The notes beneath the pieces were generated by a model that was given only the letters and a program-made list of their open reading frames with translations, made no database searches and was not told the origin of the DNA. The translations under genes and the position numbers were made by a program. This document shows, piece after piece, positions 7,676 to 16,725 of a stretch of 42,795 nt of DNA. Source of the DNA: Gordonia paraffinivorans NBRC 108238 (lineage in GTDB: Bacteria; Actinomycetota; Actinomycetes; Mycobacteriales; Mycobacteriaceae); contig NZ_BAOQ01000041.1 in assembly GCF_000344155.1 (NCBI RefSeq), positions 1 to 42,795 of the forward strand. The letters run 5' to 3'. The stretch's first letter is position 1, and every line of letters begins with the position of its first letter.

Positions 7676-8815
7676 CTACTTCGTCAGCGCGCGCCCGATG
7701 ACCAGGCGCTGGATCTGATTGGTGCCCTCGAAGATCTGGGTGATCTTGGCCTCGCGCATGTACCGCTCCACCGGGAAGTCACGGGTGTAGCCGGCGCCGC
7801 CGAAGACCTGGACCGCGTCGGTGGTGACCTTCATGGCGGCATCGGTGGCGACGAGCTTGGCGGTCGCCGCGGCGCGCGAGTACTCCTTGCCGGCGTCGCG
7901 GCGACGGGCGGCGTCGAGGTAGGTGGCGCGGGCGGAGTCGACCGCGGCCGCCATGTCGGCGAGCACGAAGTTCAGGCCCTGATGGTCGATGATCTTGCGG
8001 CCGAACGCGGTTCGCTCCTGTGCATATTCGACGGCGGCGTCGAGCGCGGCCTGCGCGAGGCCGGTCGCGACCGCAGCGATGCCCAGGCGCCCGGAATCCA
8101 GTGCCGAGAAGGCGATCTGCAGACCCTGCCCCTCGGCACCGAGCCGGCGTCCCTCCTCGACGAAGGCGCCGTCGTAGGACGCACCGGTGGTCGGGACCGC
8201 GTGCAGGCCCATCTTGTCCTCGGGCTTGCCGAAGGTCAGCCCCTCGGTGTCGCGCGCGACGAAGAAGCAGGACACGCCCTTCGACCCCTCGCCGGTGCGG
8301 GCGAACAGGTTGTAGACGTCGGCGATCCCGCCGTGGGTGATCCACGCCTTGGAACCGGTGATCGAGTAACCGCCGTCGGTCGGGGTGGCGCGGCAGGTGA
8401 GCGCGGCGGCGTCGGACCCGGCCTGCGGCTCGCTGAGGCTGTAGGCGCCGATGATCTTGCCGTTCAACAGGTCCGGGAGCCACTTCTCCTTCTGCTCCTC
8501 GGTGCCGAAGTTGAACAGCGGATGACTCGCGAGTCCGTGCACGCTCACCGCGACGGCGACCGATGCCCAGCGCGCGCCGAGCTCTTCGAGGACCTGCAGG
8601 TACACCTCGTACGGCTGGCCGCCGCCATCCCATTCCGTCGGGTACGGCAGGCCGAGCAGGCCCGCCTCACCCAGCTCGGCGAAGAGGCCCTCGGGGTACT
8701 TGCGCTCCTTCTCGTACTCGGAGGCGATCGGCGCCATCCGCTTGTCGGCGATGTCGCGGACCAGCGCGATCAGGTCGCGGGCCTCGTCGTTGGGAAGTAG
8801 ACGGTCGACCGGCAT
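7676..8815 (-). CDS. Acyl-CoA dehydrogenase (classical FadE type)
   Basis: A 379-residue FAD-dependent acyl-CoA dehydrogenase. Family motifs are intact: [25 protein letters not shown], the arginine motif [35 protein letters not shown]-like segment, and IFEGTNQIQ, which carries the catalytic Glu of short/medium-chain enzymes. I chose ATG 8815 because GGAGG lies 5 nt upstream; GTG 8833 would add six residues and has no such site. It catalyses the first step of beta-oxidation or of branched-chain acyl-CoA breakdown; chain-length preference cannot be read. A TetR gene diverges from it and is the likely regulator through dyads in the 126-nt gap. Confidence 0.93.
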   Translation of the reverse strand: [379 protein letters not shown]

Positions 8816-8836
8816 CGGAACCTCCATGTTCACAGC

Positions 8837-8852
8837 GTTCAGGTAACTGAAC
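8837..8852. promoter_or_regulatory. Dyad in the fadE-tetR divergent promoter region
   Basis: GTTCAG-GTAA-CTGAAC is a perfect inverted repeat with 6-bp arms, lying directly upstream of the acyl-CoA dehydrogenase start. It may be half of a compound TetR operator or overlap the dehydrogenase promoter. Confidence 0.5.
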
Positions 8853-8880
8853 TAGTACTCAAGTCCTCTGCACAGTACTA
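8853..8880. promoter_or_regulatory. Second dyad in the fadE-tetR gap, candidate TetR operator
   Basis: TAGTACT at 8853-8859 and AGTACTA at 8874-8880 are exact inverted copies with centres 21 bp apart, i.e. about two helical turns. It abuts the dyad at 8837-8852 and lies in the AT-richest part of the intergenic DNA, as expected for an operator shared by two divergent promoters. Confidence 0.55.
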
Positions 8881-8941
8881 TTTCGGCAGCCGTCCGTACA
8901 GCCACGGTGGTTGTGGGTCGGGTGAGGGAGGAGGTGGCCGC

Positions 8942-9532
8942 GTGCCGCGCGAGGGATTCGCCACGCGTCGTCGTGCCGCGCTGTTCGACGCCCTGCTCGA
9001 GCTGATCCTGCGGGACGGCTTCGCCCACCTGTCCATCGCCGACATCGCCGCCGAGCTGCGCTGTTCCAAGTCGACGCTGTACACGCTCGCGGCGAGCAAG
9101 GAGCAGCTGGTGACGGCCACCGTGACCCACTTCTTCCGCACCGCGACCGAGCAGGTCGAGGCACGGGTCGTGGCGGCCGAGGGCCCCCGCGAGGCCGTCA
9201 TCGCCTACCTGGTGGCGGTCGGCGAGGCCCTGTCCCCGGCGTCGGAGGCGTTCATGCGCGACCTGGACGCCTTCGCGCCCACCCGCGCCCTCTACGAGCT
9301 CAACACCCGTGCGGCCGCCACCCGCGTGCAGGAGCTGATCGCCGAAGGCGTGGCGGCGGGCGAGTTCCGCAACGTGAACGCGGCATTCGCCGCCGACCTC
9401 GCCGCGTCGATGATGAGCCGAATCCAGCGCCGCGAGGTCCATGCCGCGACGGGACTCGACGACGCCGCGGCCTACCGGCAGCTGGCATCGATCCTCACCG
9501 CGGGAATCGATGCGGCCGGCGACAGTTCCTGA
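8942..9532 (+). CDS. TetR-family transcriptional regulator
   Basis: A 196-residue regulator. The N-terminal helix-turn-helix is clear: RAALFDALLELILRDGF, then LSIADIAAELRCSKSTLYTLAASKEQLV, matching the TetR consensus (TxxxIAxxxGxSxxxxYxxFxxKxxL) with a Leu-Ala-Ala variant at the usual F/Y position. The C-terminal ligand domain (residues about 60-196) is helical and not assigned. GTG 8942 is preceded by GGGAGGAGG. It is divergent from an acyl-CoA dehydrogenase and probably represses both genes, with an acyl-CoA or related lipid as inducer; that ligand is inferred from context only. Confidence 0.9.
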   Translation: MPREGFATRRRAALFDALLELILRDGFAHLSIADIAAELRCSKSTLYTLAASKEQLVTATVTHFFRTATEQVEARVVAAEGPREAVIAYLVAVGEALSPASEAFMRDLDAFAPTRALYELNTRAAATRVQELIAEGVAAGEFRNVNAAFAADLAASMMSRIQRREVHAATGLDDAAAYRQLASILTAGIDAAGDSS

Positions 9533-9559
9533 GACCGCGGTTCGCCGGTTCTCACCGCC

Positions 9560-9588
9560 CGGAAAGCACTCCCGCGGAACGCTTTCCG
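9560..9588. terminator. Short hairpin between convergent genes
   Basis: CGGAAAGC (9560-9567) pairs exactly with GCTTTCCG (9581-9588) around a 13-nt loop, between the TetR gene and the end of the sacsin-like gene. No U-tract; moderate support as a terminator. Confidence 0.5.
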
Positions 9589-9621
9589 CCCAGGAACGAG
9601 CCCTCGGCCCGACTGTCCTGT

Positions 9622-12372
9622 TCAGCGACCTCGACGCTCGAGGTGCGTCACGCCGGCGGCGTCGACCCACCACCGCACGCGGACCTCGCGCGGAGATCCA
9701 CCGTCGGACACCGTGATCCACAGCTCGTCGTGCAACCGCACCTCACCGCGCGGTATTTCCACCCCACGTTCGGCGGTGAACCGCACCGCTTCCGGGTGTG
9801 CCCAGGTGACCGCGTCGCCCGGTTCGGCGACGCTCGCCCCGTACTCCTCGGAGGCCAGCGGCAGGTCGAGCAGGGTCGCGAGCACCTCGGCGTCCGCCGG
9901 GTTCACCGTCGGACCGGAGAGCACCGCCTCGTCGTCCGGCAGCGCCTGCAGGAACCACGCCTCGTCGACGACGACAGCGCGATCGGACACCGCGCCGGAC
10001 AGCGTCCGCACCCGTTCCGGCACCTCGACGTCGGCGGGGTCGACGACACCGGACCGGCACGCCGCCACCACCGCGGCGTGCACGAGCACCGCCGCCCCTG
10101 CCGCGATCTCCCGGTCGGCCGACCCCAGCCTGGTCAGGAGCAGCGCGGCGTCGTCGGCGGTGTCGGGCTCGAGCCGGGCGAGCGCACCGACCAGGGCGTC
10201 GGCGTGTGGATGCTCGAGCGGGTCGACGATCCCGGCGAGGATGTCGTCCGACGGCGCACGGTACTCCCCCAGGAGCAGCCCGTCGATCTCGGCGTTCCGG
10301 CGCAGCCACCACGCGGTGTAACCGTCACGATCGGCCAGCAGGGGTGCGATCTCCTCGTCGGTGGCGAGCATCGTCAGCGCCTCCGGCCAGCGGCCCTCGT
10401 CGACGAGGTCGAGATCGCGTACCGCCCGCAGGCTCTCGGGAGCCTCGGGGAGGGAGTCCCACCAGTCCTCCTCGTCGGGCAGGTCGTGATCGGGCCCGAC
10501 GGGCAACGCGTCCTCGACGACGAGGAATCCCCATCCGACACCGAGACGACGCAGCTCGTCGGCGCCGCATCCGGCGACGACGTCGTCGGCGACCACCCCG
10601 AACGGATGGTCCTCGACGAGCACGTCGAGCAGCGGGCTGTCCGGGAGCAGCAGCTCGTCGGCGGGGCGGAGTTCGCCCTCGGTGTCACGCAACGGCAACT
10701 CCGCGAGCCACGGCGGCACCGCGGCGTCGGGGTCGGCGCGGAGCACGGCGCAGATCTCGGCGGCCAGGCCGTCGTCGTCGATCCCGTCGAGATCGACATC
10801 GGCCACCAGCGTCCGCAACGCCGGGTCCGCGAGTGCGTCGGCCACCGTGAGTTGCCCGACCCCGAGCCGTTCCAGCAGCGGGTGGCGGGCGTCGGGGTGC
10901 ACAGTGGGGATCCAGCGCATGGGCGTGGCGATGCGGTCGCTGACGAACAGCCCGCGCACCCCGATGGAGATCCGGCCGTCCGACCTCGGGACCGGCAACG
11001 CGCCCAGTTCCTCGACCTCGCGCCCGGTCGAGACCAGCGGGGCGAGCGCGTCGTACAGGTCATGCCACCACGACGGCTCGTGCTGCAACCCGACGAGCCG
11101 CTCGGCGAGCGCGGCGAGCCCCAGCTCCTCGACCCCGAGCCGTCCGAGTGTCGGAAGATGTTGCGCCATCGAGAGATCGGGGTGAACGAGATCGCCGAAG
11201 TGCTCGCCGAGCAGATCCGCGAGGCGGTCGGTGAGCCCGACGAGGACGACCGCGCGGGAGGGGATCAGCTCGCCGCCGTCGGCGGCCGGCAGCCACGCCG
11301 CGTCCCGGAGCTGCGCTCGCACCGCCTCGATGAGCCGTGCGTCATCCCGGTTGCGTGCTAGATGGAGCTCCGGCACGAGCTCCACCCGCCGTGCCGGCTC
11401 GACGATCCGGACGAGATCCACGTATCCGACTGCGGCATCGGCGATCTCGGCACCGGGATGCAGGTGTCGCCGGTCCGGGGTCAGCGGTAGGTCGGTGATA
11501 CAGCGGCAGGGCAGACTCAACTCGATGTCGGTGGGGGTCGGCGCACGCAGCACGTCATGCTCGGGCGGGACGCCGTCGGCCTCGACGAGCCACCGTGTGC
11601 CACCCCGGGCGACCTCGAGCCATCGCCGCGCCGAACGGTCGCCGTCCTCGCCCACGGTCACCGCGATGACCGAGGCGACCGCATCCGGGTCGTCGAGCTC
11701 GGGACCCGGCGTCCGCTCCACCCGCACGTCCACACCGGAGATCGTGATCCGTTGCAGCGCTGACAATTCCACGACGAGGTCGGGCGCCTGCGCAATCATC
11801 GCCGCCAGCAGCGGGGCCGCCGGCTCACGCAGGTGCAGGACCACCTCGGTGTCGAAGTCGGGGGCCGGTCGGGCGTCGGTGGGCCAGACGAGGCGCAGGG
11901 TGGGCACCGAGGAGTCGTCGACGGGGATCCCCGCCGCGCGGACCGCATCCAGGGTCCGCTCACGATCGAAGACGATCGATCCCGACCTCGATCTCACCTC
12001 GACGCGGTCGGAAACCGTTGCGGTGGCGGTGAACCCGACCCCGAATCGGCCGATCTGCCCCTCGGCGGGCGCCTTGGCGGACACCCGCAGCGCCGCCAGC
12101 GAGCGCACACCTTCGACGGTCAGCGGCGCGCCGGTGTTGGCGACATGCAGTTCGTCGCCGTCGGCCCACACCTCGAGATGGCCGGCGACACCGGCGGCGG
12201 CCGCCGCGTCGGCGGCGTTGGCCGCGAGTTCGGTGAGCAGCCGGTCACGGTAACCGACCGTGACCAGATCGGATTCGGCCGCCGCGTCCTCGGCGAGCCT
12301 GGTGGGCGATGCGGCCCAGGCGTCCAGGGTCGCGGTCCGCAGGGATGCGGTGCCGAACGGATCGGCGCTCAT
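9622..12372 (-). CDS. Sacsin-type GHKL ATPase-domain protein
   Basis: A 916-residue protein with an N-terminal Bergerat-fold nucleotide site: N-box ELAANAADAA (about 50-60), DGDELHVANTGAPL in the G1 position and GRFGVGF in the G2 position. This combination resembles the sacsin N-terminal/Hsp90-like ATPase domain. The remaining about 700 residues are acidic, Leu/Asp-rich and not assignable to a known domain by eye. No signal peptide or membrane segment. ATG 12372 lies 17 nt after the stop of the DUF3027 gene, so the two are probably cotranscribed. Sacsin-type ATPase domains occur in chaperone-like proteins and in some bacterial conflict systems; the role here is not known. Its position at a conserved housekeeping locus favours a cellular role over defence. 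Confidence 0.75.
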   Translation of the reverse strand: MSADPFGTASLRTATLDAWAASPTRLAEDAAAESDLVTVGYRDRLLTELAANAADAAAAAGVAGHLEVWADGDELHVANTGAPLTVEGVRSLAALRVSAKAPAEGQIGRFGVGFTATATVSDRVEVRSRSGSIVFDRERTLDAVRAAGIPVDDSSVPTLRLVWPTDARPAPDFDTEVVLHLREPAAPLLAAMIAQAPDLVVELSALQRITISGVDVRVERTPGPELDDPDAVASVIAVTVGEDGDRSARRWLEVARGGTRWLVEADGVPPEHDVLRAPTPTDIELSLPCRCITDLPLTPDRRHLHPGAEIADAAVGYVDLVRIVEPARRVELVPELHLARNRDDARLIEAVRAQLRDAAWLPAADGGELIPSRAVVLVGLTDRLADLLGEHFGDLVHPDLSMAQHLPTLGRLGVEELGLAALAERLVGLQHEPSWWHDLYDALAPLVSTGREVEELGALPVPRSDGRISIGVRGLFVSDRIATPMRWIPTVHPDARHPLLERLGVGQLTVADALADPALRTLVADVDLDGIDDDGLAAEICAVLRADPDAAVPPWLAELPLRDTEGELRPADELLLPDSPLLDVLVEDHPFGVVADDVVAGCGADELRRLGVGWGFLVVEDALPVGPDHDLPDEEDWWDSLPEAPESLRAVRDLDLVDEGRWPEALTMLATDEEIAPLLADRDGYTAWWLRRNAEIDGLLLGEYRAPSDDILAGIVDPLEHPHADALVGALARLEPDTADDAALLLTRLGSADREIAAGAAVLVHAAVVAACRSGVVDPADVEVPERVRTLSGAVSDRAVVVDEAWFLQALPDDEAVLSGPTVNPADAEVLATLLDLPLASEEYGASVAEPGDAVTWAHPEAVRFTAERGVEIPRGEVRLHDELWITVSDGGSPREVRVRWWVDAAGVTHLERRGR

Positions 12373-12389
12373 CGGACGCCCGGTGTCGT

Positions 12390-13178
12390 TCAGGAACGGG
12401 CCGGTTCGGCGTCGCGGGCGAACTCGATGATCTCCAGCGCACCGTCGTCGTAGGCGTCATAGGCGGGCGAACCCTCGCCCTTCGGCGCCTCGACGTCGGA
12501 GTGCGCACCGCAGCCGTACTCGGCCGAGACGACGTGGCCGTCGGCCGCGTACTCGTTCGTGCAGGCGCCGAACGCGGCACGCAGGGCACCGGACAGCGGG
12601 ACGAAGAATCCACAGGTGCAGCACTTGTACGGTGCGGCCTGCGCCATGTCCGAACCCGGACCGTACTCACCGTCGTACCAGCGCTGCGCGGTCTCGAGGC
12701 GCCCCTCGTAGCTCAGCAGACGACGCCGCCCGAGGCCGATCTCACCGACCACCTGGCCGACGTCGTCCGGGTCCGGCGACTCCGAGTGGAAGCGGAACTC
12801 GTCGGCGGTGTCGACGTGGTTGGGGACCAGCCTGGGATCGTCGGGCTCGGCGGCCAGCAGGTCGCCGGGCGCGAGGTCGCCGGAGGCGACCCGGTCGGCC
12901 CACGGAACCCACGGCGGCGCCAGCAGCGCACCCTCGCCGGGCAGCAGCACGATCTCGCTGAGAGTGATCTCATCGGTGCCGGGCGCACCCGCCAGCACCA
13001 CACACCACTGCCACCCGCGGTAGCCTGCGAGCTCGGCGTCGAAGTAATGTGCGGCCGCCCATTCGCCCTCGGCGACGCTGCGCCGGTGAGCGCCGGGCTG
13101 TTGGCCTTCCTCGACCAGCGCGGCACGAGCGATGTCGACAGCCGCGAGCAGTCGTCCGCCGTCACTTACGTCAGTCAC
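12390..13178 (-). CDS. DUF3027-family protein (Rv0877-like)
   Basis: About 262 residues, starting at GTG 13178 (GGA 4-6 nt upstream, VTDVSDGGRLLAAVDIARAAL); an in-frame GTG at 13214 would add 12 residues. Conserved-looking blocks include WAAAHYFDAELAGYRGWQWCVVLAGAPG and LLPGEGALLAPPWVPWADRV. The C-terminal half has a Cys-rich stretch (YKCCTCGFFVPLSG, then FGACTNEYAADG and YGCGAHSD) that could bind a metal. The family is widespread in actinobacteria with no assigned function. It diverges from the MFS gene, as Rv0877 and Rv0876c do in M. tuberculosis, and leads into the sacsin-like gene. Confidence 0.8.
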   Translation of the reverse strand: MTDVSDGGRLLAAVDIARAALVEEGQQPGAHRRSVAEGEWAAAHYFDAELAGYRGWQWCVVLAGAPGTDEITLSEIVLLPGEGALLAPPWVPWADRVASGDLAPGDLLAAEPDDPRLVPNHVDTADEFRFHSESPDPDDVGQVVGEIGLGRRRLLSYEGRLETAQRWYDGEYGPGSDMAQAAPYKCCTCGFFVPLSGALRAAFGACTNEYAADGHVVSAEYGCGAHSDVEAPKGEGSPAYDAYDDGALEIIEFARDAEPARS

Positions 13179-13265
13179 GGTTCCAGTGTGCAATATCGTC
13201 GACGTGGGCCACACAACCGACCCGCTTCAAGCGTCACCGGGCGCAGATGAGGAACAATCGACATC

Positions 13266-15257
13266 GTGATCCCACGGAGTTCCCGACACGACGAGGGGCG
13301 CGGGGCCCCCAGGGGTCCGGCGAACCAGCACGGTCAACCGCCACCCGCCGACCGCGGCCGGCGGTCCGCACCTCACCCCGGTTCGGCGAACTATCCGGCC
13401 GACGAGACCCGGCAGATGCGGTCGCGTCGTCCCGCGCCCGGCTGGGGCCCTTCGGGCAACCCGGGGCCGGGACGTAACGCCTATCTCCCGCCGCCGACGC
13501 ACAACCCCCACCTGCCTCCGCTCGACGACCGCCACCAGCCGCCGTCGGACGAGTCCGCCACCCGGGCGATGCCGAACGACCGCGATCCGCGCGCGCCGAA
13601 GAAGCTGACGGTGATGCGGGTGGCCGCGATGCGCAGCCGCGAGCTGACGAGCAAGGGCATCGGCAAGATCTACAAGGCCGCCACGGCCGACGGGGCCGAC
13701 CAGTCGGGCCTGACCGCGCTCACCCTCCCGGTGATCGCGAACTTCGCCGCCGACGCCGCCATGGCCGTCGCGCTGGCCAACACCCTGTTCTTCGCCGCGG
13801 CGACCGGCGAGTCCAAGACGAACGTCGCGCTGTACCTGGCGCTGACGATCGCACCGTTCGCGCTCATCGCGCCGCTGATCGGCCCGCTGCTCGATCGCCT
13901 GCAGCGGGGGCGTCGGATCGCGATGGCGACGACCTTCGGCCTGCGCGTCGTGCTGGCCCTGCTGATCATGTCGAACGTCCAGTGGAACGACGTCAAACAG
14001 CAGCTCGAGTACGACCCGTGGGTGCTCTATCCCTGTGCCCTCGGCCTGCTGGTCCTCTCGAAATCGTTCGGCGTGCTGAAGTCGGCGGTCACCCCGCGCG
14101 TGGTGCCACCGACCATCGACCTGCCGCGGGTGAACTCCCGTCTGACCACGTTCGGCCTGATCGGCGGCACCATCGTCGGCGGCGCGCTCGCCGCACTCGT
14201 CGAGATGGTGCTCGGCAAGCTCCTGCCGCTGCACCTGCCCGGCGCGATGCTGTGGCTGGCGATCGTCGCGGCGGCCGGCGCCTACCTGTGCATGCGGATC
14301 CCGTCGTGGGTAGAGGTCACCGAGGGCGAGATCCCGACGACCATCACCTACCACGGCGAACCGGCCCGGACCTCGGTCCCCGAACACGAGCCGACCAGTG
14401 CCCGCGAGGGCGCGAAGATGCTGGCGGCGAAGATGCGTCAGCCCCTCGGCCGCACCGTCGTCGCGGGCCTGTGGGGCAACGGCACCATCCGCATCCTCAC
14501 CGGCTTCCTGACCCTGTTCGTGGCCTTCTACGCCAAGGCGCAGCAGGGCAACGCCTCCGACTGGACGCAGCTGCTGCTCCTCGGCCTCGTCGGCGCCGCA
14601 GCGGGCGTGGGCAACGCGATCGGCAACGGCGTGGGCACCCGGCTGGAGCTGAAGAACCCGCCGAACGTGATCGTGTGGTCGACGGCCGCCTGCTTCGTCG
14701 TCGCGGTCCTCGCCGCGATCTTCGGCAGCATCATGATGGCCGCGGTCGCCGCGCTGATCGCCTCGGGCACCAGCGCGATCGGCAAGGTCTGCCTGGACTC
14801 GTCGATCCAGGACGACCTGCCCGACGAGTCGCGCGCCTCGGCGTTCGGGCGTTCGGAGACGGTGCTGCAGCTGTCGTGGGTGTTCGGCGCGTCGCTGGGC
14901 GTGCTGCTGCCGCCGACGCTGTGGATCGGCTTCACCGTGGTGTCGGTCCTGCTGGGCCTGGGACTTCTGCAGACGGTGATGACCACCCGCGGGTCGTCGC
15001 TGGTGCCGGGCCTCGGCGGACGCCGCCCGGACCACGCGGCCCCGACCGTCTCCTTCCGCGCGGCCGGCACCGAGTCCCGCTCACACGCAGATTCCCGGTC
15101 ACGTGCCGACGGTCCGGGCACCCGCCGCGCCGGTCCCGGATCGGCACCGACCCGGCCCCACACGCAGCGTCCGACGACCGCGCGCATGCCGTCGACCGCC
15201 CACTTCGAGAACCCGGGTGACCACACCCCCGATCAGACAGGACATCGCCGACCGTGA
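13266..15257 (+). CDS. MFS-type membrane protein (Rv0876c-like)
   Basis: A 663-residue protein with about 110 Pro/Arg-rich N-terminal residues, then roughly 10-12 hydrophobic helices (for example LTLPVIANFAADAAMAVALA, YLALTIAPFALIAPLIGPLL, LWLAIVAAAGAYLCM, VIVWSTAACFVVAVLAAIFG), and a Ser/Arg-rich C-terminal tail. The segment PLLDRLQRGRRIAM resembles the MFS loop 2-3 motif (GxLaDrxGrRr). Substrate is unknown. It starts at GTG 13266 and its TGA overlaps the next gene's GTG by 4 nt, indicating translational coupling. Neighbours correspond to Rv0877 (divergent) and Rv0875c (coupled), supporting orthology with Rv0876c. Confidence 0.8.
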   Translation: MIPRSSRHDEGRGAPRGPANQHGQPPPADRGRRSAPHPGSANYPADETRQMRSRRPAPGWGPSGNPGPGRNAYLPPPTHNPHLPPLDDRHQPPSDESATRAMPNDRDPRAPKKLTVMRVAAMRSRELTSKGIGKIYKAATADGADQSGLTALTLPVIANFAADAAMAVALANTLFFAAATGESKTNVALYLALTIAPFALIAPLIGPLLDRLQRGRRIAMATTFGLRVVLALLIMSNVQWNDVKQQLEYDPWVLYPCALGLLVLSKSFGVLKSAVTPRVVPPTIDLPRVNSRLTTFGLIGGTIVGGALAALVEMVLGKLLPLHLPGAMLWLAIVAAAGAYLCMRIPSWVEVTEGEIPTTITYHGEPARTSVPEHEPTSAREGAKMLAAKMRQPLGRTVVAGLWGNGTIRILTGFLTLFVAFYAKAQQGNASDWTQLLLLGLVGAAAGVGNAIGNGVGTRLELKNPPNVIVWSTAACFVVAVLAAIFGSIMMAAVAALIASGTSAIGKVCLDSSIQDDLPDESRASAFGRSETVLQLSWVFGASLGVLLPPTLWIGFTVVSVLLGLGLLQTVMTTRGSSLVPGLGGRRPDHAAPTVSFRAAGTESRSHADSRSRADGPGTRRAGPGSAPTRPHTQRPTTARMPSTAHFENPGDHTPDQTGHRRP

Positions 15258-15790
15258 TCAGTACTGGTGAGAAGAAGGCCCTTTCCATCATCGCGGCGGT
15301 GGTCGTGGTGTTCGTGGTCGTCGTCGCGACGTCGGTGTTCCTCCTGACCCGCAACAGCGACAAGGAGCACGAGCCCTACCTGCACATCGCTGTCGGCAGC
15401 GACCTCTACACCGTGGAGCCGGCCCGGTGGTGCGACCTGTTCCTGGAGAAGTGCGCCCCGGCGGCCGACCAACCGCAACGCCCGACGCCCCGCGTGCCCG
15501 TGCCGGTCGGCGAGACCATCCTGCTGACCGTCTCGGCCGAGATCGCCGAATCCCCCTGGCGCCTACAGACCGTCTACTGGGTTCCCGGCGCGGGCATCGA
15601 CGAGGACGAGGACAAGTTCGACGCGGGCACGACCCACTCGGTGCCGCTCCGATCCACCCCGGAGAAGATCCTGGTCGGCATCACCGTCCTGCCGCCGTCG
15701 GGCGTCTTCATCGGGGACAACGTCACCTACGACCGCGGGGTCCTCACCGCCGACACCTCACCGGCCGACTTCCAGCAGATCGTCGACTGA
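15254..15790 (+). CDS. Membrane-anchored DUF2771-like protein (Rv0875c-like)
   Basis: A 178-residue protein with a single N-terminal membrane segment (SIIAAVVVVFVVVVATSVFLL, about 11-31), so the rest is extracytoplasmic. The mature part contains ARWCDLFLEKCAP with two Cys, the VPVGETILLTVSAEIAESPWRL block and VYWVPG, which resemble DUF2771 proteins. Function unknown. GTG 15254 overlaps the MFS stop by 4 nt, suggesting the two act together at the membrane. A hairpin follows the stop. Confidence 0.75.
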   Translation: MISTGEKKALSIIAAVVVVFVVVVATSVFLLTRNSDKEHEPYLHIAVGSDLYTVEPARWCDLFLEKCAPAADQPQRPTPRVPVPVGETILLTVSAEIAESPWRLQTVYWVPGAGIDEDEDKFDAGTTHSVPLRSTPEKILVGITVLPPSGVFIGDNVTYDRGVLTADTSPADFQQIVD

Positions 15791-15813
15791 CCGCGAAGGC
15801 ACCGAGAAAGCGA

Positions 15814-15848
15814 AGAGCCGCGCACCGGATGTGTCCGGGCGCGGCTCT
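15814..15848. terminator. Hairpin between convergent genes
   Basis: AGAGCCGCGC (15814-15823) pairs perfectly with GCGCGGCTCT (15839-15848); an inner CCGG/CCGG can extend it. It separates the DUF2771-like gene from the convergent cold-shock gene and probably ends both transcripts. Confidence 0.75.
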
Positions 15849-15865
15849 CGTCTCGTCGGAGCGGA

Positions 15866-16279
15866 CTACCGCTCGAGTTCGCGTGCCACCGCGCGCACGA
15901 CCTCGGAGATCCGGTGCGCGGTCTTGCGATCCGGAAAACGGCCCTTGCGCAGGTCCGGCTGGATCTTGGTCTCGAGGAGGGTGATCAGGTCGGCGACCAT
16001 GCCGTGCAGCTCGTCCGGCGAGTGCCGCTTGGCGTCCTTGCGCGCGGCCTCGCGGACGTTCTTGGCGACGCTCGGCGCCGGATCCAGGATCGTCACCGTG
16101 AGGGCCTGCGGACCCCGACGCCCCGCGGCCATGCCGAACTCGACGCGCTGACCGGGCTTGAGTGCCTCGACCCCGTCGGGCAGTGCGGATGCACGGACGT
16201 AGACGTCCTCGCCGTCCTCCTGCGAGAGGAAGCCGAAACCCTTGTCCGCGTCGTACCACTTCACCTTGCCGGTCGGCAC
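15866..16279 (-). CDS. cspB: Cold-shock-domain protein with C-terminal helical extension (CspB/Rv0871-like)
   Basis: A 137-residue nucleic-acid-binding protein. Residues 1-65 are a cold-shock domain with RNP1 (KGFGFLSQ) and RNP2-like (DVYVRASAL) motifs in [18 protein letters not shown]. The rest is a basic helical extension ([32 protein letters not shown]), longer than the usual 67-residue CspA. I chose GTG 16279 because GAGGGTG sits 6 nt upstream and the product begins as mycobacterial CspB does; ATG 16294 would add five residues. It probably acts as an RNA chaperone. Its place between the DUF2771-like and Rv0870c-like genes matches M. tuberculosis. Confidence 0.9.
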   Translation of the reverse strand: MPTGKVKWYDADKGFGFLSQEDGEDVYVRASALPDGVEALKPGQRVEFGMAAGRRGPQALTVTILDPAPSVAKNVREAARKDAKRHSPDELHGMVADLITLLETKIQPDLRKGRFPDRKTAHRISEVVRAVARELER

Positions 16280-16508
16280 TGTGATCACCCTCATCTGTGT
16301 CGTTGATCCGCGAGAGATCAGCCTGTCACAACAAAAGACGCCATCACCCATCGCAGCAGCCCCACGGCGGGATTCCGTTCGGGGCCCAGACGGATGCAAG
16401 GCGTCTGCGCGACCATCGTAGCCAACGGGCCACCATGCGGTCACACCATTACCGTGCCGAACTCCTTCGCCGCGTCGCCGTGCGCGGCGTTGGACTACCG
16501 TAGAGGCC

Positions 16509-16718
16509 ATGCAGAAGACGACGTCCCCGCGGTTGCTGCAGGCCGCAGTGATTGTTTTCGCGATCGGACTGGTCGCTCTCGTGGCACTGTTCGTGACCCC
16601 GTTGGTGACCGGCGGCGACACCGCCCCGACCGCCGTCTACCTGCTGACAATGTGTGCGCCGCTGGGTTTTCTGCTCGGCCTCGTGCACGCACTCCGTACC
16701 GGACGCCGAGCCAGGTGA
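16509..16718 (+). CDS. Small two-helix membrane protein (Rv0870c-like)
   Basis: A 69-residue protein with two membrane segments ([21 protein letters not shown] and [21 protein letters not shown]) and a basic tail GRRAR. The start is ATG 16509, preceded by AGAGG. It lies 7 nt upstream of the flavin reductase gene and probably heads an operon running into moaA and moaD. Position matches Rv0870c of M. tuberculosis. Function unknown. Confidence 0.75.
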   Translation: MQKTTSPRLLQAAVIVFAIGLVALVALFVTPLVTGGDTAPTAVYLLTMCAPLGFLLGLVHALRTGRRAR

Positions 16719-16725
16719 GGACCCC

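Noticed and set aside
9643..11361. A 572-residue plus-strand open frame across the sacsin-like gene
   Set aside because: Composition is that of a reverse-strand shadow and no family is recognisable; the minus-strand frame has clear ATPase motifs.
9622..13178. Anti-phage defence system based on the sacsin-like ATPase
   Set aside because: There is no nuclease, methyltransferase or other effector nearby, and the locus follows conserved mycobacterial gene order, so a housekeeping role is more likely.
13227..15035. A 602-residue minus-strand open frame across the MFS gene
   Set aside because: Highly charged RRRDRGDR-type composition with no hydrophobic or domain signal; shadow of the MFS gene.
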